This document shows, piece after piece, positions 27,427 through 35,724 of a stretch of 64,000 nt of DNA. This DNA is from Ancylobacter polymorphus (GTDB taxonomy: Bacteria; Pseudomonadota; Alphaproteobacteria; Rhizobiales; Xanthobacteraceae): positions 62,001-126,000 of the forward strand of contig NZ_JAUSUI010000008.1 of assembly GCF_030813495.1 (NCBI RefSeq), in the 5' to 3' direction. Both the position numbers and the translations under genes were made by a program. Below the pieces are notes generated by a model. That model saw only the letters and a list, made by a program, of their open reading frames with translations. It was not told where the DNA came from and did no database searches. Position 1 is the stretch's first letter; every line of letters starts with the position of its first letter.

Positions 27427-28211
27427 GCGCGTTCTTCCGCCGTTTCGCCCGGCCCCTCGCGGTGGCCGGCCTCGCCGCTGCCGGCGTTTTCGCCAGCGTC
27501 GTCCTCGCCGCGCCGGCCTTCGCCCAGTCGCTGCCGGGGCTGAACGACCTGCTCCAGCAATCCGGCGGCGGGGCGGCGAGCGGGCGCATCGTGCAGATGA
27601 TCGCCCTGCTCACCGTATTGTCGGTGGCGCCAGGGCTGCTCATCACCGTCACCAGCTTCACCCGGCTGGTCATCGCTTTGTCCTTCCTGCGCTCGGGGCT
27701 CGGCCTGCAGTCGACGCCGGCCAATCTGGTGCTGATCTCGCTGTCGCTGTTCATGACCTTCTATGTCATGGGCCCGACCTTCGACCGCGCCTGGCAGCAG
27801 GGTATCCAGCCGCTGACCGAGAACCAGATCACCGAGCAGGAGGCGCTGACGCGGGTGGCGGCGCCGTTCCATGACTTCATGATGTCGCAGGTGCGCCCCA
27901 AGGACCTGCAGACCTTCGCCGATCTCGCTGCCGCCAACGGCCAGGCGCCGGCGGCATCGGAGGACAAGGTGCCGCTGCGCATCCTCATCCCCGCCTTCAT
28001 GATTTCCGAGCTGCGGCGCGGCTTCGAGATCGGCTTCCTGATCATGCTGCCCTTCCTGATCATCGACATGATCGTGGCGACGCTGGTCATGTCGATGGGC
28101 ATGATGATGATGCCGCCGGCGGTCATTGCCCTGCCGTTCAAGATATTGTTCTTCATCCTGATCGACGGCTGGAATCTTCTGGTGGGCGGTCTGGTGCGCT
28201 CGTTCTACTGA
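27423..28211 (+). CDS. fliP: Flagellar export gate protein FliP
   Basis: 262 residues. A cleavable N-terminal signal (LAVAGLAAAGVFASVVLAAPAFA) is followed by the conserved core: IVQMIALLTVLSVAPGLLITVTSFTRLVIALSFLR, then SLFMTFYVMGPTFDRAW and FMISELRRGFEIGFLIMLPFLIIDMIVATLVMSMGMMMMPP. It forms the export pore with FliQ and FliR. It closes the flgB operon. The gap to the flagellin gene is 298 bp. Confidence 0.97.
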   Translation: MSAFFRRFARPLAVAGLAAAGVFASVVLAAPAFAQSLPGLNDLLQQSGGGAASGRIVQMIALLTVLSVAPGLLITVTSFTRLVIALSFLRSGLGLQSTPANLVLISLSLFMTFYVMGPTFDRAWQQGIQPLTENQITEQEALTRVAAPFHDFMMSQVRPKDLQTFADLAAANGQAPAASEDKVPLRILIPAFMISELRRGFEIGFLIMLPFLIIDMIVATLVMSMGMMMMPPAVIALPFKILFFILIDGWNLLVGGLVRSFY

Positions 28212-28323
28212 CGCAATTCAGAGATCGACGGATTCACAACAGGGCGGGGCGGTGCGCGCGAGCGGGCCGCCCCGCCGGCGTTTTGCCGGCTTCGCATCGG
28301 GCTGTCGGGCCCAGTGCCGGATG

Positions 28324-28343
28324 CAAGCCTCGCGCAAGCTTGC
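28324..28343 (+). promoter_or_regulatory. Putative FtcR-type operator upstream of flagellin
   Basis: The 20-mer CAAGCCTCGCGCAAGCTTGC is the cleanest copy of the element: two perfect CAAGC half sites, starts 11 bp apart. Unlike other copies it lies far (166 nt) from the start codon, so the transcript probably carries a long leader. A GAAGGTC block follows 5 nt downstream. Confidence 0.65.
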
Positions 28344-28509
28344 CGTGCGAAGGTCGTTTCATGGCAGATTGATTGTCCGCCCGCTCAGGGCCGGCACTCG
28401 GATCGCGCTTTCGGGCCCGATCATCAAAGGCATGATGCCGCCTCTGCCATGCCGGTGTAAGCCCGGTATGTCCCGTGAAAAAACTCACATCAACTCAAGG
28501 GACATTCCT
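28344..28509 (+). promoter_or_regulatory. Flagellin promoter and predicted long 5' leader
   Basis: A non-coding stretch between the operator and the flagellin start. It ends with a strong AAGGGA ribosome binding site (28497-28502) 7 nt before the ATG, preceded by an A-rich segment. Leader-dependent control by FlbT, encoded at 8924-9322, is known in related bacteria, so this leader is a likely target. The transcription start was not determined. Confidence 0.5.
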
Positions 28510-29763
28510 ATGACCAGCCTGATGACCAACACGTCCTCCATGGTCGCCCTGCAGACCCTGCGGACCATCAACTCTTCGCTCGACGAGACCAATAACCGCG
28601 TCTCCACCGGCCTGCGCGTCAATTCGGCGTCGGACAACGCGGCCTACTGGTCCATCGCCACCACGACCCGCTCCGACAACGGTGCGCTCGGTGCGGTGAA
28701 GGACTCGCTCGGCCTCGCCAAGTCCTCGGTCGATACCGTCAACACCGGTCTCGACACCGTCCGCAATGCCTTGCAGAAGGTGAAGGAAAAGCTCATCACC
28801 GCCGCGTCCCCGGACGCCGATCGCGCCAAGCTGCAGACCGAAATCGGCAGCCTGCTCGAAGAGGTGAAGAACAACGCCAAGAGCACGGTTATTTCCGGCA
28901 GCAACTGGCTGTCGGTGGATTCGAGCGAAGCCAACTACAATGCCAACAAGGCGGTGGTTGCCTCGTTCTCCCGCACCGGCGACTCGGTGCAGGTCGACAC
29001 GATCAACATCGACACCAGCAAGTTCAAGCTGCTGGATTCGAACACCACCGTTCACTCCGCGGTCGACGCGGCGGTGACCACGGCGTCGGCGACCTACTCG
29101 ACCGCCGCCACCACGGCCACGACCGCCTACGACACCGCGAAGACCACGGCGACGACGGCCTACGACACCGACATTGCGGCCGCCGACACGACTTTCGCCG
29201 GCAGCGCCATGGACGCCGCGGCTGTGGCCGCCCGTGACGCCGCTTATGCGACGGCGAAGAACACCCGTGACAGTGCCTTCACCACCGCCGAAACCACGAA
29301 GAAGACGGCCCTCGACGGCGCGGTTCTCGCGCTGAAGAACTCGCTGGGCGCCTCGGGTACCGATAACCTCGGCATTCTCGACAAGTCCCGCGTGGCCGCC
29401 ACGTCCAACGGCAAGGCGACGGTCAGCTCGATCATGGATATCGACATTTCCAAGCTGACCTCGAGCCAGAACGACCTCGACCAGATCGCGAACTACACCT
29501 CGATCGTCGATGCCGCCCTGACCGACCTTACGGATGCGTCCACGAGCCTCGGCTCCACGGCCAGCCGTATCGAGTCGCAGACCAACTTCGTGCAGGCGTT
29601 GCAGGACGCCAACAACCGCGCCATCGGCTCGCTCGTCGATGCGAACATGGAAGAAGAGTCGACCCGTCTGAAGGCGCTGCAGACTCAGCAGCAGCTCGCC
29701 GTTCAGTCGCTCGGCATCGCCAATTCCAGCTCGCAGAGCGTGCTCAGCCTGTTCCGCGGCTGA
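28510..29763 (+). CDS. Flagellin
   Basis: A 417-residue flagellin, the only one in the window. The N-terminal D0/D1 region is conserved (MTNTSSMVALQTLRTINSSLDETNNRVSTGLRVNSASDNAAYWSIA), and so is the C-terminal region (ESQTNFVQALQDANNRAIGSLVDANMEEESTRLKALQTQQQLAVQSLGIANSSSQSVLSLFRG). The surface-exposed middle is unusual: residues about 180-285 are nearly all Ala, Thr, Asp and Lys, predicted helical, with two copies of TTATTAYDT 11 residues apart (201-209 and 212-220). The ATG is fixed by a good ribosome binding site. An intrinsic terminator follows. Confidence 0.97.
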   Translation: MTSLMTNTSSMVALQTLRTINSSLDETNNRVSTGLRVNSASDNAAYWSIATTTRSDNGALGAVKDSLGLAKSSVDTVNTGLDTVRNALQKVKEKLITAASPDADRAKLQTEIGSLLEEVKNNAKSTVISGSNWLSVDSSEANYNANKAVVASFSRTGDSVQVDTINIDTSKFKLLDSNTTVHSAVDAAVTTASATYSTAATTATTAYDTAKTTATTAYDTDIAAADTTFAGSAMDAAAVAARDAAYATAKNTRDSAFTTAETTKKTALDGAVLALKNSLGASGTDNLGILDKSRVAATSNGKATVSSIMDIDISKLTSSQNDLDQIANYTSIVDAALTDLTDASTSLGSTASRIESQTNFVQALQDANNRAIGSLVDANMEEESTRLKALQTQQQLAVQSLGIANSSSQSVLSLFRG

Positions 29764-29822
29764 TACGGCCGGGCTCGCGCCCGGTTTCCCCGACCCCGCC
29801 GCCGTGTTCCACGGCGCGCCTT

Positions 29823-29861
29823 GGGCCACGCTTCGCCTCCCAGGAGCGTGGCCCTTTTTTT
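29823..29861 (+). terminator. Rho-independent terminator after flagellin
   Basis: Perfect 10-bp stem (GGGCCACGCT at 29823-29832 and AGCGTGGCCC at 29845-29854, 12-nt loop) followed directly by seven T residues (29855-29861). It ends the monocistronic flagellin transcript. Confidence 0.92.
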
Positions 29862-29875
29862 CGCGCTTCCCCGCG

Positions 29876-29895
29876 CAACGCTCAGGCAAGCTCGC
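29876..29895 (+). promoter_or_regulatory. Weak FtcR-type operator upstream of fliF
   Basis: The 20-mer is CAACGCTCAGGCAAGCTCGC: half sites CAACG and CAAGC with starts 11 bp apart, but the 6-nt spacer does not match the CTCGCG consensus. It lies about 100 nt before fliF. In Brucella the fliF promoter is a known FtcR target, which makes the site worth keeping. Confidence 0.35.
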
Positions 29896-29996
29896 CGACG
29901 CACTCTCCTCCCGACGGAACGGCCCTCCCCACTGGCGGGCCCCGCGCGCGGCCCGCGCCAAGGGCCCTTCGCATCATCTAGGGAGCGGGAGAGCAG

Positions 29997-31646
29997 ATGT
30001 TCGCACGCCAGCAGCTCGACATGCTTCTGAGCAATCTGCGGCAGCTCGGCGCCCGCCGCCTGTTCGCGCTGGCCATGATCGGGCTGGCGGTGCTCGCCGC
30101 CATCGGCCTCGGCGCCTATTATCTCAGCCGCCCCGCCACCGAGACGCTCTACGCCAATCTCAGCCGCGAGGACGTGACCCGCATCGGCGCCGCGCTGAAG
30201 GATGCCGGCATTTCCTTCGACGTGAACGCCGATGGTACGGCCGTGCTGGTCGCCCCCGCCGATACGGCGCGCGCGCGCATGCAGCTGGCGGAAAAGGGCC
30301 TGCCGCAGAGCTCCAGCTCGGGCTACGAACTGTTCAACGACGTGAACTCGCTCGGCCTCACCTCCTTCATGCAGGAGGTGACGAAGGTGCGCGCGCTGGA
30401 AGGCGAACTCGCCCGCACCATCCAGACCATGAAGGGCATCAAGGCGGCGCGGGTGCACATCGTGCTGCCCGACCGCGCCTCCTTCCGCCGCGACCAACAG
30501 AGCGCCTCGGCCTCGGTGGTGATCCGCACCGAGAACGCGGAGGACGGCACCTCGGCGGAGGCGATCCGCCATCTCGTCGCCGCCGCCCTGCCGGGCATGA
30601 AGATCGACGCGGTGACCGTGCTCAACACCGAGGGCGCCATTCTCGCCTCGGGCGACGATCCGGCCAATGCCTCCTCCGGCAAGAAGGCGATGCTGCAGGA
30701 GCAGATGAACCGCGAGACCGAGGCGAAGATCCGGCGCGCGCTCACCCCCTATCTCGGCATCGACAATTTCCAGATCAGCGTCACCTCGCGCCTCGACATC
30801 GACCGCGTCACCACCAATGAGACGACCTACGACCCCGCCTCCAAGACCGAGCGCTCGGTGCGCGTGGTCAAGGAGACCGGCACGTCGCAGAACCGTTCCA
30901 AGCAGGCGGCGGCCTCGGTGCAGCAGAACATACCCGGTCAGGCGGCCGGCGGGGATGCCGGCAACAATTCCAATGAGGAGACCAACCGGCGCGAGGAACT
31001 GACCAATTTCGAGATTTCCTCGCGCAGCACCGAGACGGTGCGCGAAGGCTTCACCGTGCAGAACCTGTCCATCGCCATTCTGGTGAACCGCGCCCGGCTG
31101 GTGCCGGCGGAGGGGGCGGGCGACGGCGCCGTGCCGCTGGAGACGCAGATCTACGAGATCGAGCAGCTCGCCGCCGCCGCCTCCGGCTTCGACAAGGCGC
31201 GTGGCGACAAGCTGAAGGTCTCCGCCGTCGGTTTCGCCGATGGCAATGGCGAGCTCGAACCCGTGGCGGCGCTGCCCTGGTCGGAAGTGCTGATGCGTCA
31301 GGCCGGCACGCTGGTGAACGCCGCCACCATTCTCATCGTCGCCGTCCTGCTGATCTGGTTCGGCCTGCGCCCCGCCGTGCGTGCCATCGTCGCCCGGCCC
31401 GAGGAAGCGGAACTGATCGAGACCGCCATGCTCGCCGGCACGGGCGGGGCGATGGGCGAATTGCCGGCGCCCGAGGGCGGCGGCGCTATGACCCCCGGCG
31501 TCACCGAGCCGGTCAGCCTGATCGAGGACCTCACCAGCAAGATGAACCGTTCGCCGCAGAAGCGCCTGGAGCAGATCATCGATTTCGATGAGGAGCAGGC
31601 CGCCGCCATTCTGCGGCAGTGGCTGCAGCAGGAGGCGCGGGTCTGA
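29997..31646 (+). CDS. fliF: Flagellar MS-ring protein FliF
   Basis: A 549-residue ring protein with two membrane helices: near the N-terminus (LFALAMIGLAVLAAIGLGAYYL) and near residue 440 (TLVNAATILIVAVLLIWFGLRPAV). Between them is the periplasmic ring-building region (ETLYANLSREDVTRIGAALKDAGI, then ARVHIVLPDRASFRRDQQSASASVVI). The C-terminal tail (RSPQKRLEQIIDFDEEQAAAILRQWLQQE) is the FliG-binding segment. A GGGAG motif precedes the ATG. It leads the fliF-fliH-motBC-fliK operon, and its stop overlaps fliH by 1 nt. Confidence 0.96.
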   Translation: MFARQQLDMLLSNLRQLGARRLFALAMIGLAVLAAIGLGAYYLSRPATETLYANLSREDVTRIGAALKDAGISFDVNADGTAVLVAPADTARARMQLAEKGLPQSSSSGYELFNDVNSLGLTSFMQEVTKVRALEGELARTIQTMKGIKAARVHIVLPDRASFRRDQQSASASVVIRTENAEDGTSAEAIRHLVAAALPGMKIDAVTVLNTEGAILASGDDPANASSGKKAMLQEQMNRETEAKIRRALTPYLGIDNFQISVTSRLDIDRVTTNETTYDPASKTERSVRVVKETGTSQNRSKQAAASVQQNIPGQAAGGDAGNNSNEETNRREELTNFEISSRSTETVREGFTVQNLSIAILVNRARLVPAEGAGDGAVPLETQIYEIEQLAAAASGFDKARGDKLKVSAVGFADGNGELEPVAALPWSEVLMRQAGTLVNAATILIVAVLLIWFGLRPAVRAIVARPEEAELIETAMLAGTGGAMGELPAPEGGGAMTPGVTEPVSLIEDLTSKMNRSPQKRLEQIIDFDEEQAAAILRQWLQQEARV

Positions 31647-32308
31647 TGCGGGCGCTGATCGACCATCTTCCCGATTATTCCGGCCTCGCCCCGCGCGCCG
31701 CCGAGCCGGCGGCTCCCCGCGCGGGCGAGGCGCCGGCGCGTCCCGCCGCGCCGCATCCGGCGTCGCCTATAGCGGCGCCGATCCCCGCCGCTCCCCCGGC
31801 GCCGGACCTCGCCCTGCTGGTGCAGGAAGCCGAGGCGGCCGGGCGGGCGGCGGGTGAAGCCGCGGCCCGCGCCCGCTTCGACCGGCAGCGCACCGAGGAC
31901 GCCGCCCGGGCCGAGGAGCGGCTCGCCGAGGCGCGCCGCGCCTGGGCGCAGGCGGAGAGCGAGCCGCTGGCGCAGGCCCTGGCCGAGGCTCTGGAGCAGT
32001 TGGGCGAGGACCTCGCGAGCCGGCTCGGCCGGGTGATCGCCCCCTTCCTCGCGAGCGCCCTGCGCGAGCGCGTGCTCGCGGACATGGCGAGCGCGATCAC
32101 CCGCGCGCTCGCCGACGGCACCACGCCGCTGCTGCACGTGCGTGGCCCGGCGGACCTTCTTGAGGGGCTGCAGGCGCGGCTCGATCCGCGCGCGCCGGTG
32201 TGCTTCGAGGCCGGGACGGGCGGCGAGATCGTCGCCGTCGCCGGCGCCACTACGTTCGAGACGCAGATGCAGGCCTGGGCCGCACGCCTCGCCCTGGCGC
32301 AGGAGTAG
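31646..32308 (+). CDS. fliH: Flagellar export ATPase regulator FliH (divergent)
   Basis: 220 residues: an Ala/Pro-rich N-terminus, then a long charged helix with spaced small residues (VQEAEAAGRAAGEAAARARFDRQRTEDAARAEERL) reminiscent of the FliH GxxxG helix, and a compact C-terminal domain. FliH proteins diverge widely; the call rests on this architecture and on the place directly after fliF. It would dock FliI to the export gate and to FliN. I chose the ATG overlapping the fliF stop (TGATG). Confidence 0.75.
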   Translation: MRALIDHLPDYSGLAPRAAEPAAPRAGEAPARPAAPHPASPIAAPIPAAPPAPDLALLVQEAEAAGRAAGEAAARARFDRQRTEDAARAEERLAEARRAWAQAESEPLAQALAEALEQLGEDLASRLGRVIAPFLASALRERVLADMASAITRALADGTTPLLHVRGPADLLEGLQARLDPRAPVCFEAGTGGEIVAVAGATTFETQMQAWAARLALAQE

Positions 32309-32314
32309 GCGGCC

Positions 32315-33568
32315 ATGGCCGGTCCCGAACACCAGGAAATGATCATCATCAAGCGCTACGAGGAAGATGAGCACGAGCATCATTCCAGCGCCTGGAAGGT
32401 CGCCCATGCCGACTTCATGACGGCGATGATGGCGTTCTTCCTCATCATGTGGCTGATCAACGTCACCGACAAGGATGTGCGCAAGGCGATCGCCAATTAC
32501 TTCAATCCGGTGAACCTTGCCGACAGCGTGAGCGAGCGGAAGGGACTGAACGATCCCGAGGACGTCAAGGATGTCGGCACCTCGGACGATGGCGACCAGA
32601 TGTCCGCGCTGAAGGACACGGTGGGCGAGAACACCGGCAAGGGTGAGGAGGTGCAGCAGGGCCCGCGCGAGGCGGCGCTGTTCCAGGACCCCTATGCCGT
32701 GCTCGCCGAGATCGTCGCCGATGCGCCGCCCGGCACGCCGACCTCGCTCGACGCCCCGATCGGCGTCAATAGCGAGCCGGGCACCGGCAGCGGCGATGCG
32801 ACGCGCGACCCGTTCGACCCGGTCTATTGGCAGATGACTTCCACCCGCAAGGCGCAGGCGACGGCGCCCGGCACCGCCGGTATCGGCGCGCCGCAGGGCG
32901 CACGGCCGGATGCGGGCGCCAAGCGCGACACGCCCAACCCCGCCGTCGAGGGGATGGATGGCTCGCCCGCCGGCGGCCCGACGCCGGACTCCGCCCGCGC
33001 CGGCGGCGTTGCCGGGGCGACCAAGGCCGCCTCGTCGGCCCCCGACGGCGACAGCGCCAAGGCGGTGGCGGCCAATGGCCCCGCCCGCACCGAGGGCGCG
33101 CAGGGACCGGCGGAAAAGCTGGAAGAGCAGATCAAGGCCGACCTCGCCGCCGCCATGGGCGGCGCCACCGGCCCGCAGGTGACGGTGCGCAAGACCGGCG
33201 AGGGCACGGTGATCAGCCTGACCGACGACCTCGACTTCTCCATGTTCCCCATCGGCTCGGCGGTGCCGGATGCGCGCATGGTCGCCGCCATGGCGCGCAT
33301 CGCCCAGACATTGAAGGACCGGCCCGGCGATGTGGTGATCCGCGGCTATACCGACGGGCGGCCCTTCCGCTCGCCGACCTATGACAATTGGCAGCTCTCC
33401 GCCGCCCGCGCCAACATCGCCCATTACATGCTGGTGCGCGGCGGACTCCCGGAAGGGCGTATCCAGCAGATCGTCGGTTTCGCCGACCGCAATCTCAAGA
33501 ACAAGGCCGACCCCAACGCGCCGGAAAACCGCCGGATCGAGATCGTGTTGCAGGAGCCCGCCCGATGA
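32315..33568 (+). CDS. motB: Flagellar motor stator protein MotB
   Basis: 417 residues. A single transmembrane helix carries the essential proton-binding aspartate (HADFMTAMMAFFLIMW, Asp33). A long Ala/Gly/Pro-rich periplasmic linker (about residues 110-260) precedes the OmpA-like peptidoglycan-binding domain (LDFSMFPIGSAVPDARMVAAMARIAQTL, then YTDGRPFRSPTYDNWQLSAARANIAHYMLVRGGL). It anchors the MotA channel to the cell wall. The linker makes it longer than enteric MotB, as in other rhizobia. It overlaps motC by 4 nt. Confidence 0.95.
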   Translation: MAGPEHQEMIIIKRYEEDEHEHHSSAWKVAHADFMTAMMAFFLIMWLINVTDKDVRKAIANYFNPVNLADSVSERKGLNDPEDVKDVGTSDDGDQMSALKDTVGENTGKGEEVQQGPREAALFQDPYAVLAEIVADAPPGTPTSLDAPIGVNSEPGTGSGDATRDPFDPVYWQMTSTRKAQATAPGTAGIGAPQGARPDAGAKRDTPNPAVEGMDGSPAGGPTPDSARAGGVAGATKAASSAPDGDSAKAVAANGPARTEGAQGPAEKLEEQIKADLAAAMGGATGPQVTVRKTGEGTVISLTDDLDFSMFPIGSAVPDARMVAAMARIAQTLKDRPGDVVIRGYTDGRPFRSPTYDNWQLSAARANIAHYMLVRGGLPEGRIQQIVGFADRNLKNKADPNAPENRRIEIVLQEPAR

Positions 33569-35724
33569 GCCGCGTTGCTTTGTCCGCCACACTCCTCGCC
33601 GCGCTGCTGCTCGCCGGCGGCCCGGCTCTGGCCAAGGACCCTTGGGGCGAGGTGCGCCCAGCCGATGCCGCGCCGGCCGATGCGGGCGGAGAGGCGACGG
33701 GCGATGGCGAAGCGCTGCCCGCGCTCACGCCCGTGGTGGTGCCCACACCCCTGCCGAAGCCGGCGGTGATGCCGCCGGCGGCGCCGCGCCGGATGCCGCT
33801 CGAGGCGCCGCGCCCGCTGCCGCGCCCCGCCGATCTCGCGGCGCAGGCCCCGGCCGCTGCGGTCACGGCCTTGGTCGAGCCGGGCACCGCCGACCCCGCG
33901 CCCGACGCGTCGGCGCCCGCCCTGTCGGCGCCGCTCCCGCCCGCGCATCCGGCACTGGCAGCCGAGGCGCCGGTGTCGCGGGTGGCGACGCTGCGCGTGC
34001 CGCTGCCCCCCGCGCGCCCGGCTCTGGGCGGGGCGGAAGCGCGGTCGCCGGTCGCCTTCCAGACCGCGCCCGTGGAAACGCCGATCGCGGCGCCGACAGG
34101 GGTGGCGGCGCCCGCGCCGACCCCTCAGCCCTTCGCGGGGCTTGTGCCGGCACCGGCGCTGCTCGCGTCGGAGGCGGTCGGGCCGGACACTTTCGTTTCG
34201 CTGGCCTTCACCGCCGATTCCTTCGATCCCCGCTCCTTCGCCCCGACCGTTTCGGCGGCTCGCGCCGCGGCGGCCGCGCCGGCGCCGTCCCCGGTCGTCT
34301 CTCCGGCGGTCGTCTCGCCGGCGGCGGCGCCGATGGTCGCCCCGGCTGTCGCGCCGGCGGTCACCCTCGCGGCGCCCGAGGCCCCCGCCGCGCCGATGGC
34401 GGAGCCTGATCTTCCGGAGCCGATGGAGCGCACGACCGCGCTGCTCGCCCTGCCGACGCTTGCCGTGTTCTCGTCGGCGCAGGCGGCGGAAGCCACGGCG
34501 CCGGAAGCCGCCGCCAAGGAGGCGCCCGCCAAGGATGAGCCCGCCTCCGCCGCCAATGCTCCCGAACTGCCGCCCGCGCCGCCGCTCTACCGCGAGGTGC
34601 GCGAGCTCCAGCGCCTGCAGGACCGTATGGCGGCGGGCGAGCCGAACGCCCTGACGGCGCAGAACGCGCTGATCGCCCGCATCGACCAGAGCTTCCGCGC
34701 GGCGGATGCCTCCGCCTGGAACGACCCGCAGAACGCCCGCGCGCTCATCGTCTTCGCGCTGAGCGGCGGCGGGCCGGGCGTGCTGCGGGCGGTGCTGGGT
34801 CAGGGCGCCAGCCCCGCCGTCGATGAGAGGCTGCTGCGCGGCACGCTCGCCTATCTCGAAGGCCGTGAGCCGGAGGCGCTGAAGCAGCTCGGCGAGATTG
34901 ATGCGCGCCAGCTGCCGGACAGCCTCGCCGGCCAGGTGGCGCTGGCGCAGGCCGCTTTGTGGGTGCGTCGCGACCCCCCGCGCGCCTCGGTGCTGCTGGG
35001 CCGCGCCCGCCTTTTGGCGCCGGGCACGCTGGTGGAGGAGGCCGCGCTGCGCCGCGAGATCTTCATCGCCGCCCAGGCCAACGAACTCGCCAGCTTCGAG
35101 CGCCTGACCTCGACCTATCTCGCCCGCTACCGGCACTCGGTCTATGCCGGCAATTTCCGCCTGCGCTTCGCCGCCGCGCTGACGCGCATGAGCTTCATCG
35201 ACAGCGCCGACGAATTCCACCGCGTCCACGAACTCCTGGCCCCGCTGGAACCCGAAAGCCGCCGCGAGGTCGCGCTGCTCATCGCCCAGGCGGCGCTGGC
35301 GCAGGGCAAGACCACGGCGGCGGCGCTGGCCTCGGAGCTGGTACTGAAGGGCACGGTGTTCGGCAGCCTGGAAGCCGACCGCGCCACGCTGTACCGCGCC
35401 GCCGCGATCATCGCCGCGCCCGGCCGCTTCGACGAGGCCAGCGCGGCCCTCGCCAGCATCGCCCGCGAGCGCTTCGGCAGCGAGGATGCGCGGCTGCTCG
35501 GCGCGGCGCTGGCGGTGGGCGCGTCGATCAGCGATGCCGTCAATGTGCCGGTGCCGCCGCCGGCCGGGCTCGGGGGCGAGGCCGGCGCGCCGGAAGCCCA
35601 GGGGCCGGTCGCCCCGGAGACGGGCCAGGACGGCGGCCAGGACGCCATGCCGCCGGCCGTGCTTGCCTCGGCCCAGGCCGCGCTTGAGGCCGCCGACAAA
35701 GCCCTGGGAGACGCGCCGCTATGA
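33565..35724 (+). CDS. motC: Periplasmic motility protein MotC with long Pro/Ala-rich insert
   Basis: 719 residues: a signal peptide (LLAALLLAGGPALA), about 300 residues of low-complexity Ala/Pro/Val sequence, then a helical C-terminal domain from about residue 335 (LYREVRELQRLQDRMAAGEPNALTAQNALIARIDQSFRAAD and following TPR-like helices). The C-terminal part, its place after motB, and the motE gene elsewhere in the window support MotC, which binds MotB and stabilises stators in rhizobia. Known rhizobial MotC is only about 430 residues, so the disordered insert is a marked expansion. It overlaps both neighbours by ATGA. Confidence 0.88.
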   Translation: MSRVALSATLLAALLLAGGPALAKDPWGEVRPADAAPADAGGEATGDGEALPALTPVVVPTPLPKPAVMPPAAPRRMPLEAPRPLPRPADLAAQAPAAAVTALVEPGTADPAPDASAPALSAPLPPAHPALAAEAPVSRVATLRVPLPPARPALGGAEARSPVAFQTAPVETPIAAPTGVAAPAPTPQPFAGLVPAPALLASEAVGPDTFVSLAFTADSFDPRSFAPTVSAARAAAAAPAPSPVVSPAVVSPAAAPMVAPAVAPAVTLAAPEAPAAPMAEPDLPEPMERTTALLALPTLAVFSSAQAAEATAPEAAAKEAPAKDEPASAANAPELPPAPPLYREVRELQRLQDRMAAGEPNALTAQNALIARIDQSFRAADASAWNDPQNARALIVFALSGGGPGVLRAVLGQGASPAVDERLLRGTLAYLEGREPEALKQLGEIDARQLPDSLAGQVALAQAALWVRRDPPRASVLLGRARLLAPGTLVEEAALRREIFIAAQANELASFERLTSTYLARYRHSVYAGNFRLRFAAALTRMSFIDSADEFHRVHELLAPLEPESRREVALLIAQAALAQGKTTAAALASELVLKGTVFGSLEADRATLYRAAAIIAAPGRFDEASAALASIARERFGSEDARLLGAALAVGASISDAVNVPVPPPAGLGGEAGAPEAQGPVAPETGQDGGQDAMPPAVLASAQAALEAADKALGDAPL

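Noticed and set aside
28273-28289. GCCGGC-GTTTT-GCCGGC hairpin after fliP
   Set aside because: The 6-bp arms are themselves palindromic and common in this GC-rich DNA, and no T-run follows, so termination after fliP is not shown.
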